Made by a program: the position numbers and the translations under genes. A DNA stretch of 64,000 bases, from positions 4,419,501-4,483,500 of the forward strand of contig NZ_CP089291.1 of the NCBI RefSeq assembly GCF_022818495.1. The letters run 5' to 3'. Of the stretch, positions 47,185 to 55,495 are shown piece by piece (position 1 is the first letter of the stretch; every line of letters begins with the position of its first letter). Below the pieces are notes generated by a model. That model saw nothing but the letters and a program-made list of their open reading frames with translations, was not told where the DNA came from and searched no databases. The DNA is from Fodinisporobacter ferrooxydans. Lineage in GTDB: Bacteria; Bacillota; Bacilli; Tumebacillales; MYW30-H2.

Positions 47185-47390
47185 AAAAATGGTTCTTAAA
47201 TCAGACTATATAGTACAAATGAGCTATTGTAAAATTCCGTATTATCTGAAAATGGACAAAATTTGTTCGAAATTATATCGTAATCTATGTATATCTCATA
47301 AATTCATGAAATTATTATAATATAATAATGTATCTTAACTAAAATTCCGTTTATTTTATCAATCTTTTCACAAGGCTGCATAAAAATGTA

Positions 47391-47406
47391 TTGTATTTTG
47401 TATACC
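47391..47406. promoter_or_regulatory. GntR operator TTGTATTTTGTATACC (ABC importer, distal)
   Basis: An exact copy of the 47169-47184 site, 222 bases further upstream. The stretch between them is very AT-rich and holds no gene. Confidence 0.62.
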
Positions 47407-47445
47407 GAATTACATTCCGTACGCCAATCATTTATCCGACAAAAC

Positions 47446-47480
47446 CAAAAACGGCTGCCTTGCTTTTGGTAGCCGTTTTT
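47446..47480 (-). terminator. Hairpin, second terminator beyond yebC
   Basis: AAAAACGGCTGCC pairs with GGTAGCCGTTTTT (one G-T pair) across an 8-base loop. It lies about 150 bases after the yebC stop and next to the distal GntR operator, so it insulates the two units. Confidence 0.7.
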
Positions 47481-47601
47481 TGCGATGCGCGGAAGGCTTT
47501 ATCCTATCAATTCGGGAGAACCGATCGTCATAACTTAAATAAATTTATATGTTGTTTTTCATTTTTATAATCCACGCCTCGAAAATTTTATCAAAAATAA
47601 A

Positions 47602-47620
47602 GCCCTTGCTTTAGCAAGGA
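47602..47620 (-). terminator. Terminator directly after yebC
   Basis: CCTTGCT pairs with AGCAAGG over a two-to-three base loop, followed leftward by GCTTTATTTTT, starting 17 bases past the stop codon. Confidence 0.7.
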
Positions 47621-47636
47621 CAAAAATCAACCCGTA

Positions 47637-48356
47637 TTATTCGCCTAAATCCACATTGTGGAACACATTTTGAACATCTTCCAAATCTTCTAAAACATCA
47701 ATCAACTTTTTAAATGGTACGATTGCGTCTTCAGGAAGCGTGATTTCATTTTGCGGAAGCATTGTGAGTTCCGCGACCGTAAATTCCGTTATACCCGCAA
47801 TCCGGAATGCTTCTTGTACTGCGTTGAATTGGTCAGGCTCGGCATATACGATAACTGCTCCGTCCTCTTCTTGAATGTCGCGTACGTCTACATCTGCTTC
47901 CATTAATAGTTCAAGAACTTCATCGGCAGTTTTACCTTCAATACCGATGACAGCCGTTGCATCGAACATATAGGCTACAGATCCGTTTACTCCCAAGTTG
48001 CCGCCGTATTTTTTAAATGCAGCGCGTACATCGGATACCGTACGATTTACGTTATTTGTCAATGCGTCTATGATAACCATTGATCCATTTGGTCCGAAGC
48101 CTTCATAACGAAGTTCATCGTAATTTTCTTCTGAGCCGCCTTTGGCTTTTTCAATTGCACGGTCAATAATCGCTTTCGGCACATTGTACGTTTTGGCACG
48201 ATCGAGTACTGCTTTTAAAGCCGGATTTGCTTCCGGATTGGGTTCACCCCGTTTAGCTGCTACATAAATCTCGATTCCAAACTTTCCATATATGCGAGCG
48301 TTATTGGCATCTTTTGACGCTTTATTTTCTTTAATATTGTTCCACTTGCGACCCAC
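47637..48356 (-). CDS. yebC: YebC/PmpR-family protein (YeeI type)
   Basis: This 239-residue three-domain protein begins [20 protein letters not shown] and contains [60 protein letters not shown] and [14 protein letters not shown]. Both the length and sequence match the Bacillus YeeI branch. YebC proteins were described as transcription regulators and more recently as translation factors that relieve ribosome stalling at prolines. It is a single-gene unit followed by two hairpins. Confidence 0.95.
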   Translation of the reverse strand: MGRKWNNIKENKASKDANNARIYGKFGIEIYVAAKRGEPNPEANPALKAVLDRAKTYNVPKAIIDRAIEKAKGGSEENYDELRYEGFGPNGSMVIIDALTNNVNRTVSDVRAAFKKYGGNLGVNGSVAYMFDATAVIGIEGKTADEVLELLMEADVDVRDIQEEDGAVIVYAEPDQFNAVQEAFRIAGITEFTVAELTMLPQNEITLPEDAIVPFKKLIDVLEDLEDVQNVFHNVDLGE

Positions 48357-48906
48357 GATATTTCACTCTCTTTCAACTACAAAAAATTATAAATATGAAA
48401 AACTGCTTTTTCTACAGCTTTTCCTATTATACCTCAAATGCATGCGTTATTACGATCTCTGTCACAAAAATTATTGTGAATTTCGCCCTTTTAACAAGAC
48501 TAAGTTTTATAGACGGAAGTGTCAATCGTTCAAAAGTTTTAATATAGAATCTCTTCATTGGGATTCGAATTTCATGCATTTTTACTAAACTCATAAACCA
48601 CTTCTTGCAGAAGCAACGGGTAAATTGCTAAATTTTTTAGGCAATCAATCTGATTCCTTTAGTCATCTTCATAATTTCCCTTTTCTTGGTTTGACATTGC
48701 CGGCGCTAATTGCAGGAACGATTCGCCTAAAATTCCGATTCCAAACATACGTTCATTGTTTTATAATCTAAATATAGGTAATAATGGAATGTGGGATTGA
48801 TTTCATTGCCAAGTATCAAACGAGACATGGCCTGAACGATTTATCAAAATTGGAGCATTATAGAAACGAATAAAAAATGAATTGGGACCCAAGGAGCTGA
48901 TGTATT
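48357..48906. other. Intergenic region between yebC and the VOC gene
   Basis: This gap of 550 bases holds a leftward TATAAT element (48429-48434), a likely -10 of yebC. No other gene, RNA or repeat was recognised. Confidence 0.4.
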
Positions 48907-49332
48907 ATGACATTGCGATTAAACCCCTATTTAGTGATGGACGGAAATGCAAAGGAAGCGATCCAATTTTACGAAAAAGCATTAGATGCCAAAGTCCTCT
49001 TTAACCAAACGTTCGGAGAGATGCCTGAAAATCCTGAATTTCCTCTGCCGGAAGATGCAAAGGAGCGCGTGGCACACGCCATGTTAAAAGTTGGCGAAAC
49101 GGATCTTATGTTTTCTGATACGTTTCCAGGTCAACCCCATCAAAAGGGCAATCAGGTTACAATCTGTATTTCAACTGGCGACAAGGAAAAATCCAAACAA
49201 ATTTATGCAGCCTTGCAGCAAGACGGTCAAGTGATCATGCCGCTCCAAGAAACTTTCTTTAGCCCTGCTTACGGCATTGTAACGGACAAGTTCGGTGTAA
49301 CTTTCCAAATTTACACAGAGGGCCAACAGTAA
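48907..49332 (+). CDS. VOC-family (PhnB/glyoxalase-like) protein
   Basis: This 141-residue protein begins MTLRLNPYLVMDGNAKEAIQ and contains FYEKALDAKVLFNQTFGEMP, VAHAMLKVGETDLMFSDTFP, VTICISTGDKEKSKQIYAAL and YGIVTDKFGVTFQIY. This is the PhnB-like branch of the vicinal-oxygen-chelate superfamily, with a His in AHAML as a possible metal ligand. The function is unknown. GGAGCTGATG precedes the ATG. It is monocistronic. Confidence 0.9.
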   Translation: MTLRLNPYLVMDGNAKEAIQFYEKALDAKVLFNQTFGEMPENPEFPLPEDAKERVAHAMLKVGETDLMFSDTFPGQPHQKGNQVTICISTGDKEKSKQIYAALQQDGQVIMPLQETFFSPAYGIVTDKFGVTFQIYTEGQQ

Positions 49333-49381
49333 ATTTTAGCACCGCTGCTGCAATTGATTTGCTTACGTGAAATACTACAAT

Positions 49382-49420
49382 AAAACGGCTCTGTTCGCAT
49401 CGTTTGCGACAAAGCCGTTT
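49382..49420. terminator. Bidirectional terminator between the VOC and histidine kinase genes
   Basis: AAAACGGCT pairs with AGCCGTTT, with an inner GTCGCAAA-like pairing, between converging genes. Confidence 0.7.
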
Positions 49421-49478
49421 CATGTAGCAATAAGTCGGATTCCTCGTTCTGGGCGATTGTCATCAGGGGCAATACCTA

Positions 49479-50846
49479 TTAATTGATGTGTGCTGCTGTA
49501 TGAATGGAATTCGGCCCTGTCTCCTCTGGGGGTAACGGATCAGCAGCATACATCGGTAGCCGTATGATTACTTCCGTTCCTCGACCGACCTTACTTTCGA
49601 CCTCAATCGTGCCTTTAAAGTATTCGACTAATTGTTTTACCATGTATAGCCCGATCCCTTGACCTTCTTTTTGATTATTCAGTTTTCCGTATTTACGGAA
49701 TAATCTCTTGATCTGGTGAGAACTCATACCACTTCCTTGGTCCTTTACCGACAACCGTATAAAATCACCGTCAAGTTCCACATTAACCTTTACCGCGGAT
49801 CCTTCTTCACTATACTTAATCGCATTTCCGACAATATTCGACACGATGAGACGCAGCCCAATTCGGTTTGAACTCATCATTTCACTACCATGCAAGCATA
49901 GTGTATAAATCAATTGAACGCCCTGAATTCGAGACTTCACACTCATAATATCTAATATTTCCCGGATAACTGATGATGGATGGAGTGATTCTATTTGCCA
50001 TAGTTCCTTATTCGATAGCATTTGTTCCGTGTGTATAATATGTTGCATTTCTTGGTCGATGGCATCCACGTAGTCAGCAATTTCCCGAAGTCTTTTTCGG
50101 TCTTCTGCTCGAGAAATGGTTCCTTGCTCCAAGAGCATGAAGACGTATCCCTTTATGACGGTTAATGGGTTACGTACTTCATGTGAAACGACATGTGCAA
50201 AATCAAGCTTTTGTTTATAGAGATCTATCTCAGATTTTATTTTCATATGTGTCGATAAAGAAGGAAAAATCACATCCTCTTCGTTGCTGTACAACGGCGA
50301 GCGAGCGAATTCTTCATCAGTCATAAAGTATTCATGATGTCTCATTAGTTTGTTCTGAAGTATGGCGGGAACCGTATTACCGTTATAAGCACAGACAGCC
50401 ATAACCCCAATATCTAAGACAGCAGCGTTTGCCCTGCATTCAAATGTTTCAAGCATGTTCACGATATCGTCCTGTTCTGTCCACTTCACGCCGGCCCATG
50501 AACGTATGGCTTTTGTCTGTCTTAGCAGCGGTTCTAGCAGTTGACCAAAATAATCTACAATCTTGTCGCAGTAGAAATTTCCATATGTACCGTAGAACTC
50601 ATCGTTGTCCACATAATGAACCCATTCGAGTTTATCACTTGGCAGAATGGAGCCTATTTTGCCGTAGATGCGACGGCGTATTTCCTCTGTTTCTATCAAC
50701 AAAATCATGTTGTTCTGCTCAACTCCTGCAACGATATAAGCCACTGCGTTATCAACATATGCATCTAAATCCTCATATACATAAAGAATGTGTCCTGAAC
50801 TCAATAATTGGATGTTCTCTGTTAGCTGAAATTTCTTGCGTTTCAT
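49479..50846 (-). CDS. Orphan sensor histidine kinase with MEDS (DcmR) sensory domain
   Basis: This 455-residue cytoplasmic kinase has no membrane segment. Residues 1-190 form a MEDS domain, seen as HILYVYEDLDAYVDNAVAYI and GVEQNNMILLIETEEIRRRI. This is a RecA-like sensory fold found in methylotroph DcmR and in Bacillus kinases. The HisKA domain follows near residue 215 (FAHVVSHEVRNPLTVIKGY), then HATPase with N-box SNIVGNAIKYSEEG, G1 VKDQGSGMSS and G2 GQGIGLYMVKQL. GGAGG precedes ATG 50846. No response regulator is adjacent, so it may feed a phosphorelay such as sporulation control; that is inference. Confidence 0.9.
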   Translation of the reverse strand: MKRKKFQLTENIQLLSSGHILYVYEDLDAYVDNAVAYIVAGVEQNNMILLIETEEIRRRIYGKIGSILPSDKLEWVHYVDNDEFYGTYGNFYCDKIVDYFGQLLEPLLRQTKAIRSWAGVKWTEQDDIVNMLETFECRANAAVLDIGVMAVCAYNGNTVPAILQNKLMRHHEYFMTDEEFARSPLYSNEEDVIFPSLSTHMKIKSEIDLYKQKLDFAHVVSHEVRNPLTVIKGYVFMLLEQGTISRAEDRKRLREIADYVDAIDQEMQHIIHTEQMLSNKELWQIESLHPSSVIREILDIMSVKSRIQGVQLIYTLCLHGSEMMSSNRIGLRLIVSNIVGNAIKYSEEGSAVKVNVELDGDFIRLSVKDQGSGMSSHQIKRLFRKYGKLNNQKEGQGIGLYMVKQLVEYFKGTIEVESKVGRGTEVIIRLPMYAADPLPPEETGPNSIHTAAHIN

Positions 50847-51044
50847 AAATATCCTCCAAATTTTAACACTCTAATCCAACGCACAAAACCATACAATTAT
50901 TCAAATCATACAATGAAAAACCCTGCTGTCTTTATTCACATTATACCAAGATATTAAAGTCTTTTTGAATACGAACTAAAAACGTCAGCTTACACTCTCG
51001 GCCAAGTTACAAAAGCAATCAACGTCGATTTGATTACAAGTGCG

Positions 51045-51189
51045 TGTTCAAAAAGTGGTTAAGTAAGACACAAGGAGTGCGAAGTCGAAGCACGAAAAGA
51101 CGACGGAGTGTACGTGTTTGGTACATGAGTAAGTCTTTTTGGGATTCGACAAAGCAATCCGCCGTGGAGTTTTGACCACTTTTTGAACA
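51045..51189. repeat. 145-bp inverted-repeat element (MITE-like or structured intergenic repeat)
   Basis: TGTTCAAAAAGTGGT (51045-51059) is perfectly inverted at 51175-51189 (ACCACTTTTTGAACA). The interior is more GC-rich than its surroundings and has a nested pair GTCGAA (51084-51089) and TTCGAC (51145-51150). No protein is encoded. Its shape suggests a short non-autonomous mobile element or a dispersed structured repeat. Only one copy is in this window. Confidence 0.6.
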
Positions 51190-51207
51190 ACCTCTACAAA
51201 AAGAAAA

Positions 51208-51248
51208 ATAAACAGAAGCCTTCTTAATTGAAGGTACTCCTGTTTTTG
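51208..51248 (-). terminator. Terminator of the MFS transporter gene
   Basis: Leftward it reads AAACAGGAG...CTTCTGTTT with inner CTTC/GAAG pairing, then TTTATTTTTCTTTTT. It lies about 175 bases beyond the transporter stop. Confidence 0.65.
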
Positions 51249-51421
51249 CGCTTGTTTCTTCTATTAAATTACTGTTAAATGCTTATTATTATGGCAAATT
51301 ACAAATGTGATTTGTCATAATGAATGAGACTCATTTAATTTGAGCTGATATCACATATGTTCCGACCAAAGAAGGTTGGGTATATGCAGACCTTTCAAAC
51401 CCGAGCGCAGGCGATAGTATT

Positions 51422-52756
51422 CTAACAAGATTTTTCCAGTTTTTGCACAACATTCTTATTTAGATTCTTTCCTGACTGTTTTACCAAGAAAACAACAATA
51501 CAAGAACTTATGATCATAAGGGTACCTAAGAAAACCATACTTGCATTAAAGGATCCTGTCGTATCCTTGATATATCCTACGATGTATGGTCCAAAGAAGC
51601 CACCGAGATTTCCTATACTGTTGACGAGTGCAATAGCCCCTGCAGCTGCTGCTTCAGTTAAGAATGATGGCGGAATCGACCAAAATGGAGAGAATGCACC
51701 AAACGCACCACATAGGGCGATGGTTAGAAGTACAAATGATACTATAATACTGGCATTTGCAACATAGCTACTAGCAATCATCGCAATGGCACTTATTGTT
51801 AAACATGCCGCAACATGCCAACGTCTCTCGTTCTTCTTGTCGGAATGATTCCCAACCAGAATCATTGCCACCATGGCACAAACATACATTAGCCCTAAAA
51901 TCCATCCCATAGATTGAGTACTAAGGGATGTTGCCTTAGTTAAACCTTTAGAGATTGTTGGTAAAAACATGATGATTCCATAATAACCAACCAACCAGCA
52001 GAAATATCCTAAAGATAAGATTAGAACGTCACGATCTTTTAAAGCTTGCAAAAAAGTGTAATGTTTTACTTCCTGTTTTTCGAGTTTCTCTTTTGTTGTA
52101 ATGTCAATTAACCATTTTTTCTCATCTTTGTTTAACCATTTTACAGATTCAATTGTATCGTCAAGATAGAAATAGCATACAACACCTAAGATTACAGCTG
52201 GAATCGCTTCCATGATAAACATCCATTGCCATCCACCCAAACCTAACCAGTGGACACCTAATAAGAAAGTGGAGAGTGGAGCACCTAATGCATTAGCACC
52301 TGGTATAGCCACCATGAATCCTGCGATCGCTTTTGCATGATGTTTCGTTTGATAAAAATTGCTTAAATAAAACACCATACATGGATAAAAACTTGCTTCA
52401 GCAATCCCTAAGAGAAATCGTACTGTATAAAATTGCATTGGAGTTTTTACGAAAGCTGTTAAAACAGCTATTACAGCCCATGTAACCATTATTCTGCTAA
52501 TCCATTTTCTAGCTCCTACTTTCATCATAATGGCGCTGCCTGGTACCTCCAATAGGAAATAACCAAAGAAAAAGATCCCTGCCCCAAATCCAAAAACCGC
52601 ATCAGAAAAACCTAATTGTTTGTTCATCTGCAGTGCTGCAAAGCCAATGTTTACCCTATCTAAAATAGATACTGTAAAACATAAAAATAGAAACGGAATT
52701 AATCGTAACGTAATCTTTTTAGTAGTTGAATGCTCTAATTGAAGTTGGTCCAACAT
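51422..52756 (-). CDS. MFS transporter, anion:cation symporter family
   Basis: This 444-residue transporter has 12 membrane helices. It shows the ACS-type beginning LRLIPFLFLCFTVSILDRVN with the conserved R-N pair of helix 1, the GAGIFFFGYFLLEVPGS segment and RFLLGIAEASFYPCMVFYLS. A cytoplasmic loop follows near residue 200 (TIESVKWLNKDEKKWL). ACS members import organic or sugar acids such as tartrate, glucarate, galactonate and phthalate. The second of two adjacent ATGs (52756) has AGGAGG at five bases. A long leader of about 470 bases separates it from its promoter and GntR operator near 53.25 kb. Confidence 0.9.
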   Translation of the reverse strand: MLDQLQLEHSTTKKITLRLIPFLFLCFTVSILDRVNIGFAALQMNKQLGFSDAVFGFGAGIFFFGYFLLEVPGSAIMMKVGARKWISRIMVTWAVIAVLTAFVKTPMQFYTVRFLLGIAEASFYPCMVFYLSNFYQTKHHAKAIAGFMVAIPGANALGAPLSTFLLGVHWLGLGGWQWMFIMEAIPAVILGVVCYFYLDDTIESVKWLNKDEKKWLIDITTKEKLEKQEVKHYTFLQALKDRDVLILSLGYFCWLVGYYGIIMFLPTISKGLTKATSLSTQSMGWILGLMYVCAMVAMILVGNHSDKKNERRWHVAACLTISAIAMIASSYVANASIIVSFVLLTIALCGAFGAFSPFWSIPPSFLTEAAAAGAIALVNSIGNLGGFFGPYIVGYIKDTTGSFNASMVFLGTLMIISSCIVVFLVKQSGKNLNKNVVQKLEKSC

Positions 52757-53223
52757 CATTTCCTCCTTAAGTTAACATATCTTTTTTTGCAAGTTTTTAA
52801 TTCAATTAGAAGTTGATCGTCACAATTATCGAATTGTTTTTGACAATAAAACTGCCTTTCTTCCTGAGAAGTAAAAACTCAATATTGTAATCCCTTACAT
52901 GCAGCGCTTTCAAGAAATACTCGATTCGGCGAACCAAAAGACATGTTATGTCAGATTGCTTCAACGATTGTTATTCTATAATTGTGAATCAGCACACTAT
53001 AATTAGTGTCTTTTTGGTATCTTACTATGCAACAAAGTAAATGACTAGAAGTAGATACAGCATAGTATTACATAATATGGAATGTAAAAATATTAAAATT
53101 TCATTTTGCAATTCTAATCGGGAATGGTTTAGCAATGACTACCCCACTCTCATACTATCCCTCCTTTTTTTGAACAATTAAAATCTCTCCAACCATTCTC
53201 TTTGTGCTCCTGTATACTTGATT
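52757..53223 (-). other. Long leader of the MFS gene, with a four-codon mini-frame and a possible cre site
   Basis: Between the promoter and the transporter start lie AAAGGAGGGATAGT followed by ATG AGA GTG GGG TAG (53139-53153), a strong ribosome site with only four sense codons. Further down is ATGCAGCGCTTTCA (52899-52912), which matches a CcpA cre core on the minus strand (TGAAAGCGCT). The mini-frame may be a leader peptide or the scar of a deleted gene. Confidence 0.4.
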
Positions 53224-53281
53224 ACTTGTATACTAAGTTACCTTGTATAATTAGTATAATTTCCTTAGTTGCGTTTGTCAA
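53224..53281 (-). promoter_or_regulatory. MFS promoter with GntR operator
   Basis: TTGACA (53276-53281), 17 bases and TATACT (53253-53258) form a consensus promoter leftward. Eight bases after the -10 begins a 21-bp operator (53224-53244) containing ACTTGTATACTAAGT, identical to the one at 57354-57374. Confidence 0.8.
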
Positions 53282-53367
53282 TGCGATATGAAATTGTTCT
53301 AAATCTCATGATAATTGTATGATTCTTAAATTGGAATCACATCGTAGCGGCAGGCCGATAAAAAATA

Positions 53368-53403
53368 AAAAATTCCCCTTCATTATTTAAGATGGGGAAT
53401 TTA
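53368..53403 (-). terminator. Terminator of the gntR gene at 53422
   Basis: AAATTCCCC pairs with GGGGAATTT, followed leftward by TTTTTTATTTTTT, 20 bases after the stop. Confidence 0.85.
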
Positions 53404-53421
53404 GGAGCGAATTTACTTGGA

Positions 53422-54132
53422 CTAATCTTTCCAATATCGATCATATAAGTTTTGCATATGTTTCGTCATGATTTCCACTGCTTCTTTTTCGTTGTGATCT
53501 TCAATCGTTTTAATAAGTAATTGATGCTCTTTAAAATTAACATCTCTATAGTCTGGTCGAGTTACGGTTCGATCTCGAATAAATTTCCACATTTCTTGTT
53601 GTTTCATTGCATTACTGATAGCCGCCATGATGTTAATAAATAAATCATTGTGAGAGGCCTTTGCAATACCAGTATGTAGTTTTTCATCTGTTTCTGGTAC
53701 GTATACGCCTGCCTTGGTTTCTTCTTCCATCTTTTTTATGGTTGAACGAAGATCTGCTATGTCTTCATCAGTAGCCCTTTGTGCAGCAAATTTCACAATC
53801 AGAGGCTCTATATTCATCCTTGCTTCTACAATATCCTCAGGGGATATCGATTCAAATAAAATGGCTGTTTTAGAACTTTCGGATGCGATCTGATTGCTTT
53901 TAACATAAACTCCTTCGCCTTGACGGGAATAAATAATACCATTCAACTCCAATGCACTAAGAGCCTGTCGAATAGGTGCACGGCTTACACCAAACTGTTC
54001 GCATAGCTCTTTTTCAGTTGGCAGTTTATCACCTATTTTAAATGAACCAGATTGGATTTCTGAAAGAATTTGATTATAAATTTGCATATATAATTTTTTG
54101 CTGGATACTGGATTAAAATTAATAATAACCAC
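53422..54132 (-). CDS. GntR-family regulator (FCD type) of the transketolase/MFS regulon
   Basis: This 236-residue FadR-type regulator has a winged helix (LYMQIYNQILSEIQSGSFKI, CEQFGVSRAPIRQALSALEL, RQGEGVYVKS) and an FCD effector domain (MNIEPLIVKFAAQRATDEDI; TDEKLHTGIAKASHNDLF; FKEHQLLIKTIEDHNEKEAV) with Asp/His residues typical of a metal-bound carboxylate site. The frame is open to 54270, but the extra 46 residues look non-coding and cross a GC-richer junk stretch. GGAGAG before GTG 54132 marks the better start. The two nearby promoters carrying an identical operator are its likely targets. Confidence 0.88.
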   Translation of the reverse strand: MVIINFNPVSSKKLYMQIYNQILSEIQSGSFKIGDKLPTEKELCEQFGVSRAPIRQALSALELNGIIYSRQGEGVYVKSNQIASESSKTAILFESISPEDIVEARMNIEPLIVKFAAQRATDEDIADLRSTIKKMEEETKAGVYVPETDEKLHTGIAKASHNDLFINIMAAISNAMKQQEMWKFIRDRTVTRPDYRDVNFKEHQLLIKTIEDHNEKEAVEIMTKHMQNLYDRYWKD

Positions 54133-54544
54133 TTCTCTCCATATTGATGCTTGTATATTTTCACGGACACATCTTCGCTGATTTTCTCTATATTTTTCCA
54201 AAATAAAAACGAACAGATGCGTCCTTTTATTTGGAGTAGCGGGCATGATAGCCTCGTCTGATGATGCCAATGTTGGAACATCCGGTTTCTCAGCAGGGAG
54301 TCATACCCACTGAAGCTCCATGCCACGCGTCATGGCCCAACTCATTTTTAAAAGGCCAAGTTTAAATACATGATTATTTTTTCATCCAAAAATTTACATA
54401 AATGAACTATTATGTTTATTTGTTTTAAATAATTAGTCATAAATAATTATATAAAAAATTATTTAAAAGAGCAATTAACGAATATTTTGAAGGATTCAAA
54501 CCTTGTTGACAAAAAATTTTCATCAAAATTCTCTGAACAGATTA

Positions 54545-54628
54545 TTTTTTCATCAGAATTAAGAATACGATGCTTGCTGCAACATCTTTCGCTCCACCAG
54601 GTCTTCTCAAAGGAATAAGCCTCAATTT
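54545..54628 (-). pseudogene. C-terminal remnant of a short-chain dehydrogenase gene
   Basis: Leftward this reads RLIPLRRPGGAKDVAASIVF, LILMKK and stop. It matches GIPMGRPGETEEVAATIAF and LASEE of the intact SDR encoded just upstream (54705-55463). DNA similarity is also evident, with shared CACCAGGTCTTC and GCAACATC/GCAACTTC blocks. The rest of the gene is gone. It indicates a former tandem SDR copy, or a partial duplication followed by decay. Confidence 0.65.
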
Positions 54629-54658
54629 ATTCATCGGATCTTTCTTATTCCTATAAAA

Positions 54659-54686
54659 TACAGGCATCCAGATCGGAATGCCTGTT
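54659..54686 (-). terminator. Terminator of the transketolase-SDR operon
   Basis: ACAGGCAT pairs with ATGCCTGT across a 10-base loop, followed leftward by ATTTTATAG, about 20 bases past the SDR stop. Confidence 0.7.
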
Positions 54687-54704
54687 CAGTAAAGTGATAT
54701 GAAA

Positions 54705-55463
54705 CTAATCCATGTGTGAACCACCATTAATATCTATTTCTTCACCAGTAATATAGGATGCTTCTTCTGAAGCTAAGAATGCGATGGTTGCCGCAACTTC
54801 TTCCGTTTCACCAGGTCTTCCCATAGGTATGCCTGCTATAACTTCCTTTGCCTGATTCTCAGGAAGAGACTTCCATATGTCCGTATTCACAAGTCCTGGT
54901 GCAACACAGTTTACTGTTATTCCATCAAGTGCAACCTCGCGGGCAAGATTCTTGGAAAACCCTAACACCGCTGCCTTTGAAGCGGAATAGTGTGCCCCGC
55001 CAAATACTCCTCCTCCTCGTTTTGCTGATACCGAGGAAAGACTTACAATCCTACCATACTTTTGCTTTTTCATTGTTTCTAGTACTGCTTGGGTGCATAA
55101 GAATAATCCAAACATATTCACATTAAATATTCTTGTTATATCCTCAAGTGTCATATCTTGAATAGTAACTTTTTGTGAAATTCCTGCGTTATTTACAAGG
55201 ATATCGATCCGTCCATATGTTTCAAGTACCTTCTCCACCATGGCATCAACAGATTCTTTGCTGGTTACATTTAATTCTACCCCTAAAACTTTTCCGCCAG
55301 CTTCTGTGATAGCATTAACCGTATCTTGAACCCCGTCCATATTAATATCAGCGACAACAACTGCTGCCCCCTGTTTTGCAAGTGTTAAAGCAATAGTACG
55401 CCCAATCCCTTTTTTGGAACCGCTGCCAGTAACGATCGCTACTTTATTATCTAATTTAAACAC
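54705..55463 (-). CDS. Short-chain dehydrogenase/reductase
   Basis: This 252-residue classical SDR has NAD-binding TGSGSKKGIGRTIALTLA near residue 12, VVVADINMDG (acidic residue favouring NAD), VNNAGISQKV (NNAG) near 90, catalytic Ser in VSLSSVSAKRGG near 140, and the YSASKAAVLGFSKNLA Tyr/Lys pair near 155. It ends GEEIDINGGSHMD. It oxidises a secondary alcohol, probably of a sugar or sugar acid brought in by the MFS transporter. It is the third gene of the transketolase operon, 32 bases after the C-subunit gene. Confidence 0.92.
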   Translation of the reverse strand: MFKLDNKVAIVTGSGSKKGIGRTIALTLAKQGAAVVVADINMDGVQDTVNAITEAGGKVLGVELNVTSKESVDAMVEKVLETYGRIDILVNNAGISQKVTIQDMTLEDITRIFNVNMFGLFLCTQAVLETMKKQKYGRIVSLSSVSAKRGGGVFGGAHYSASKAAVLGFSKNLAREVALDGITVNCVAPGLVNTDIWKSLPENQAKEVIAGIPMGRPGETEEVAATIAFLASEEASYITGEEIDINGGSHMD

Positions 55464-55495
55464 TTTGGATTCACTCCTCCTGATTTATTCATTCC

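Larger units (their letters stand above)
54359..54704. other. Intergenic stretch between gntR and the SDR gene, containing an SDR gene scar and a terminator
   Basis: Besides the SDR remnant (54545-54628) and the hairpin (54659-54686), this AT-rich region shows no gene. A possible gntR promoter lies here but no clear -35/-10 pair was found. Confidence 0.4.
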
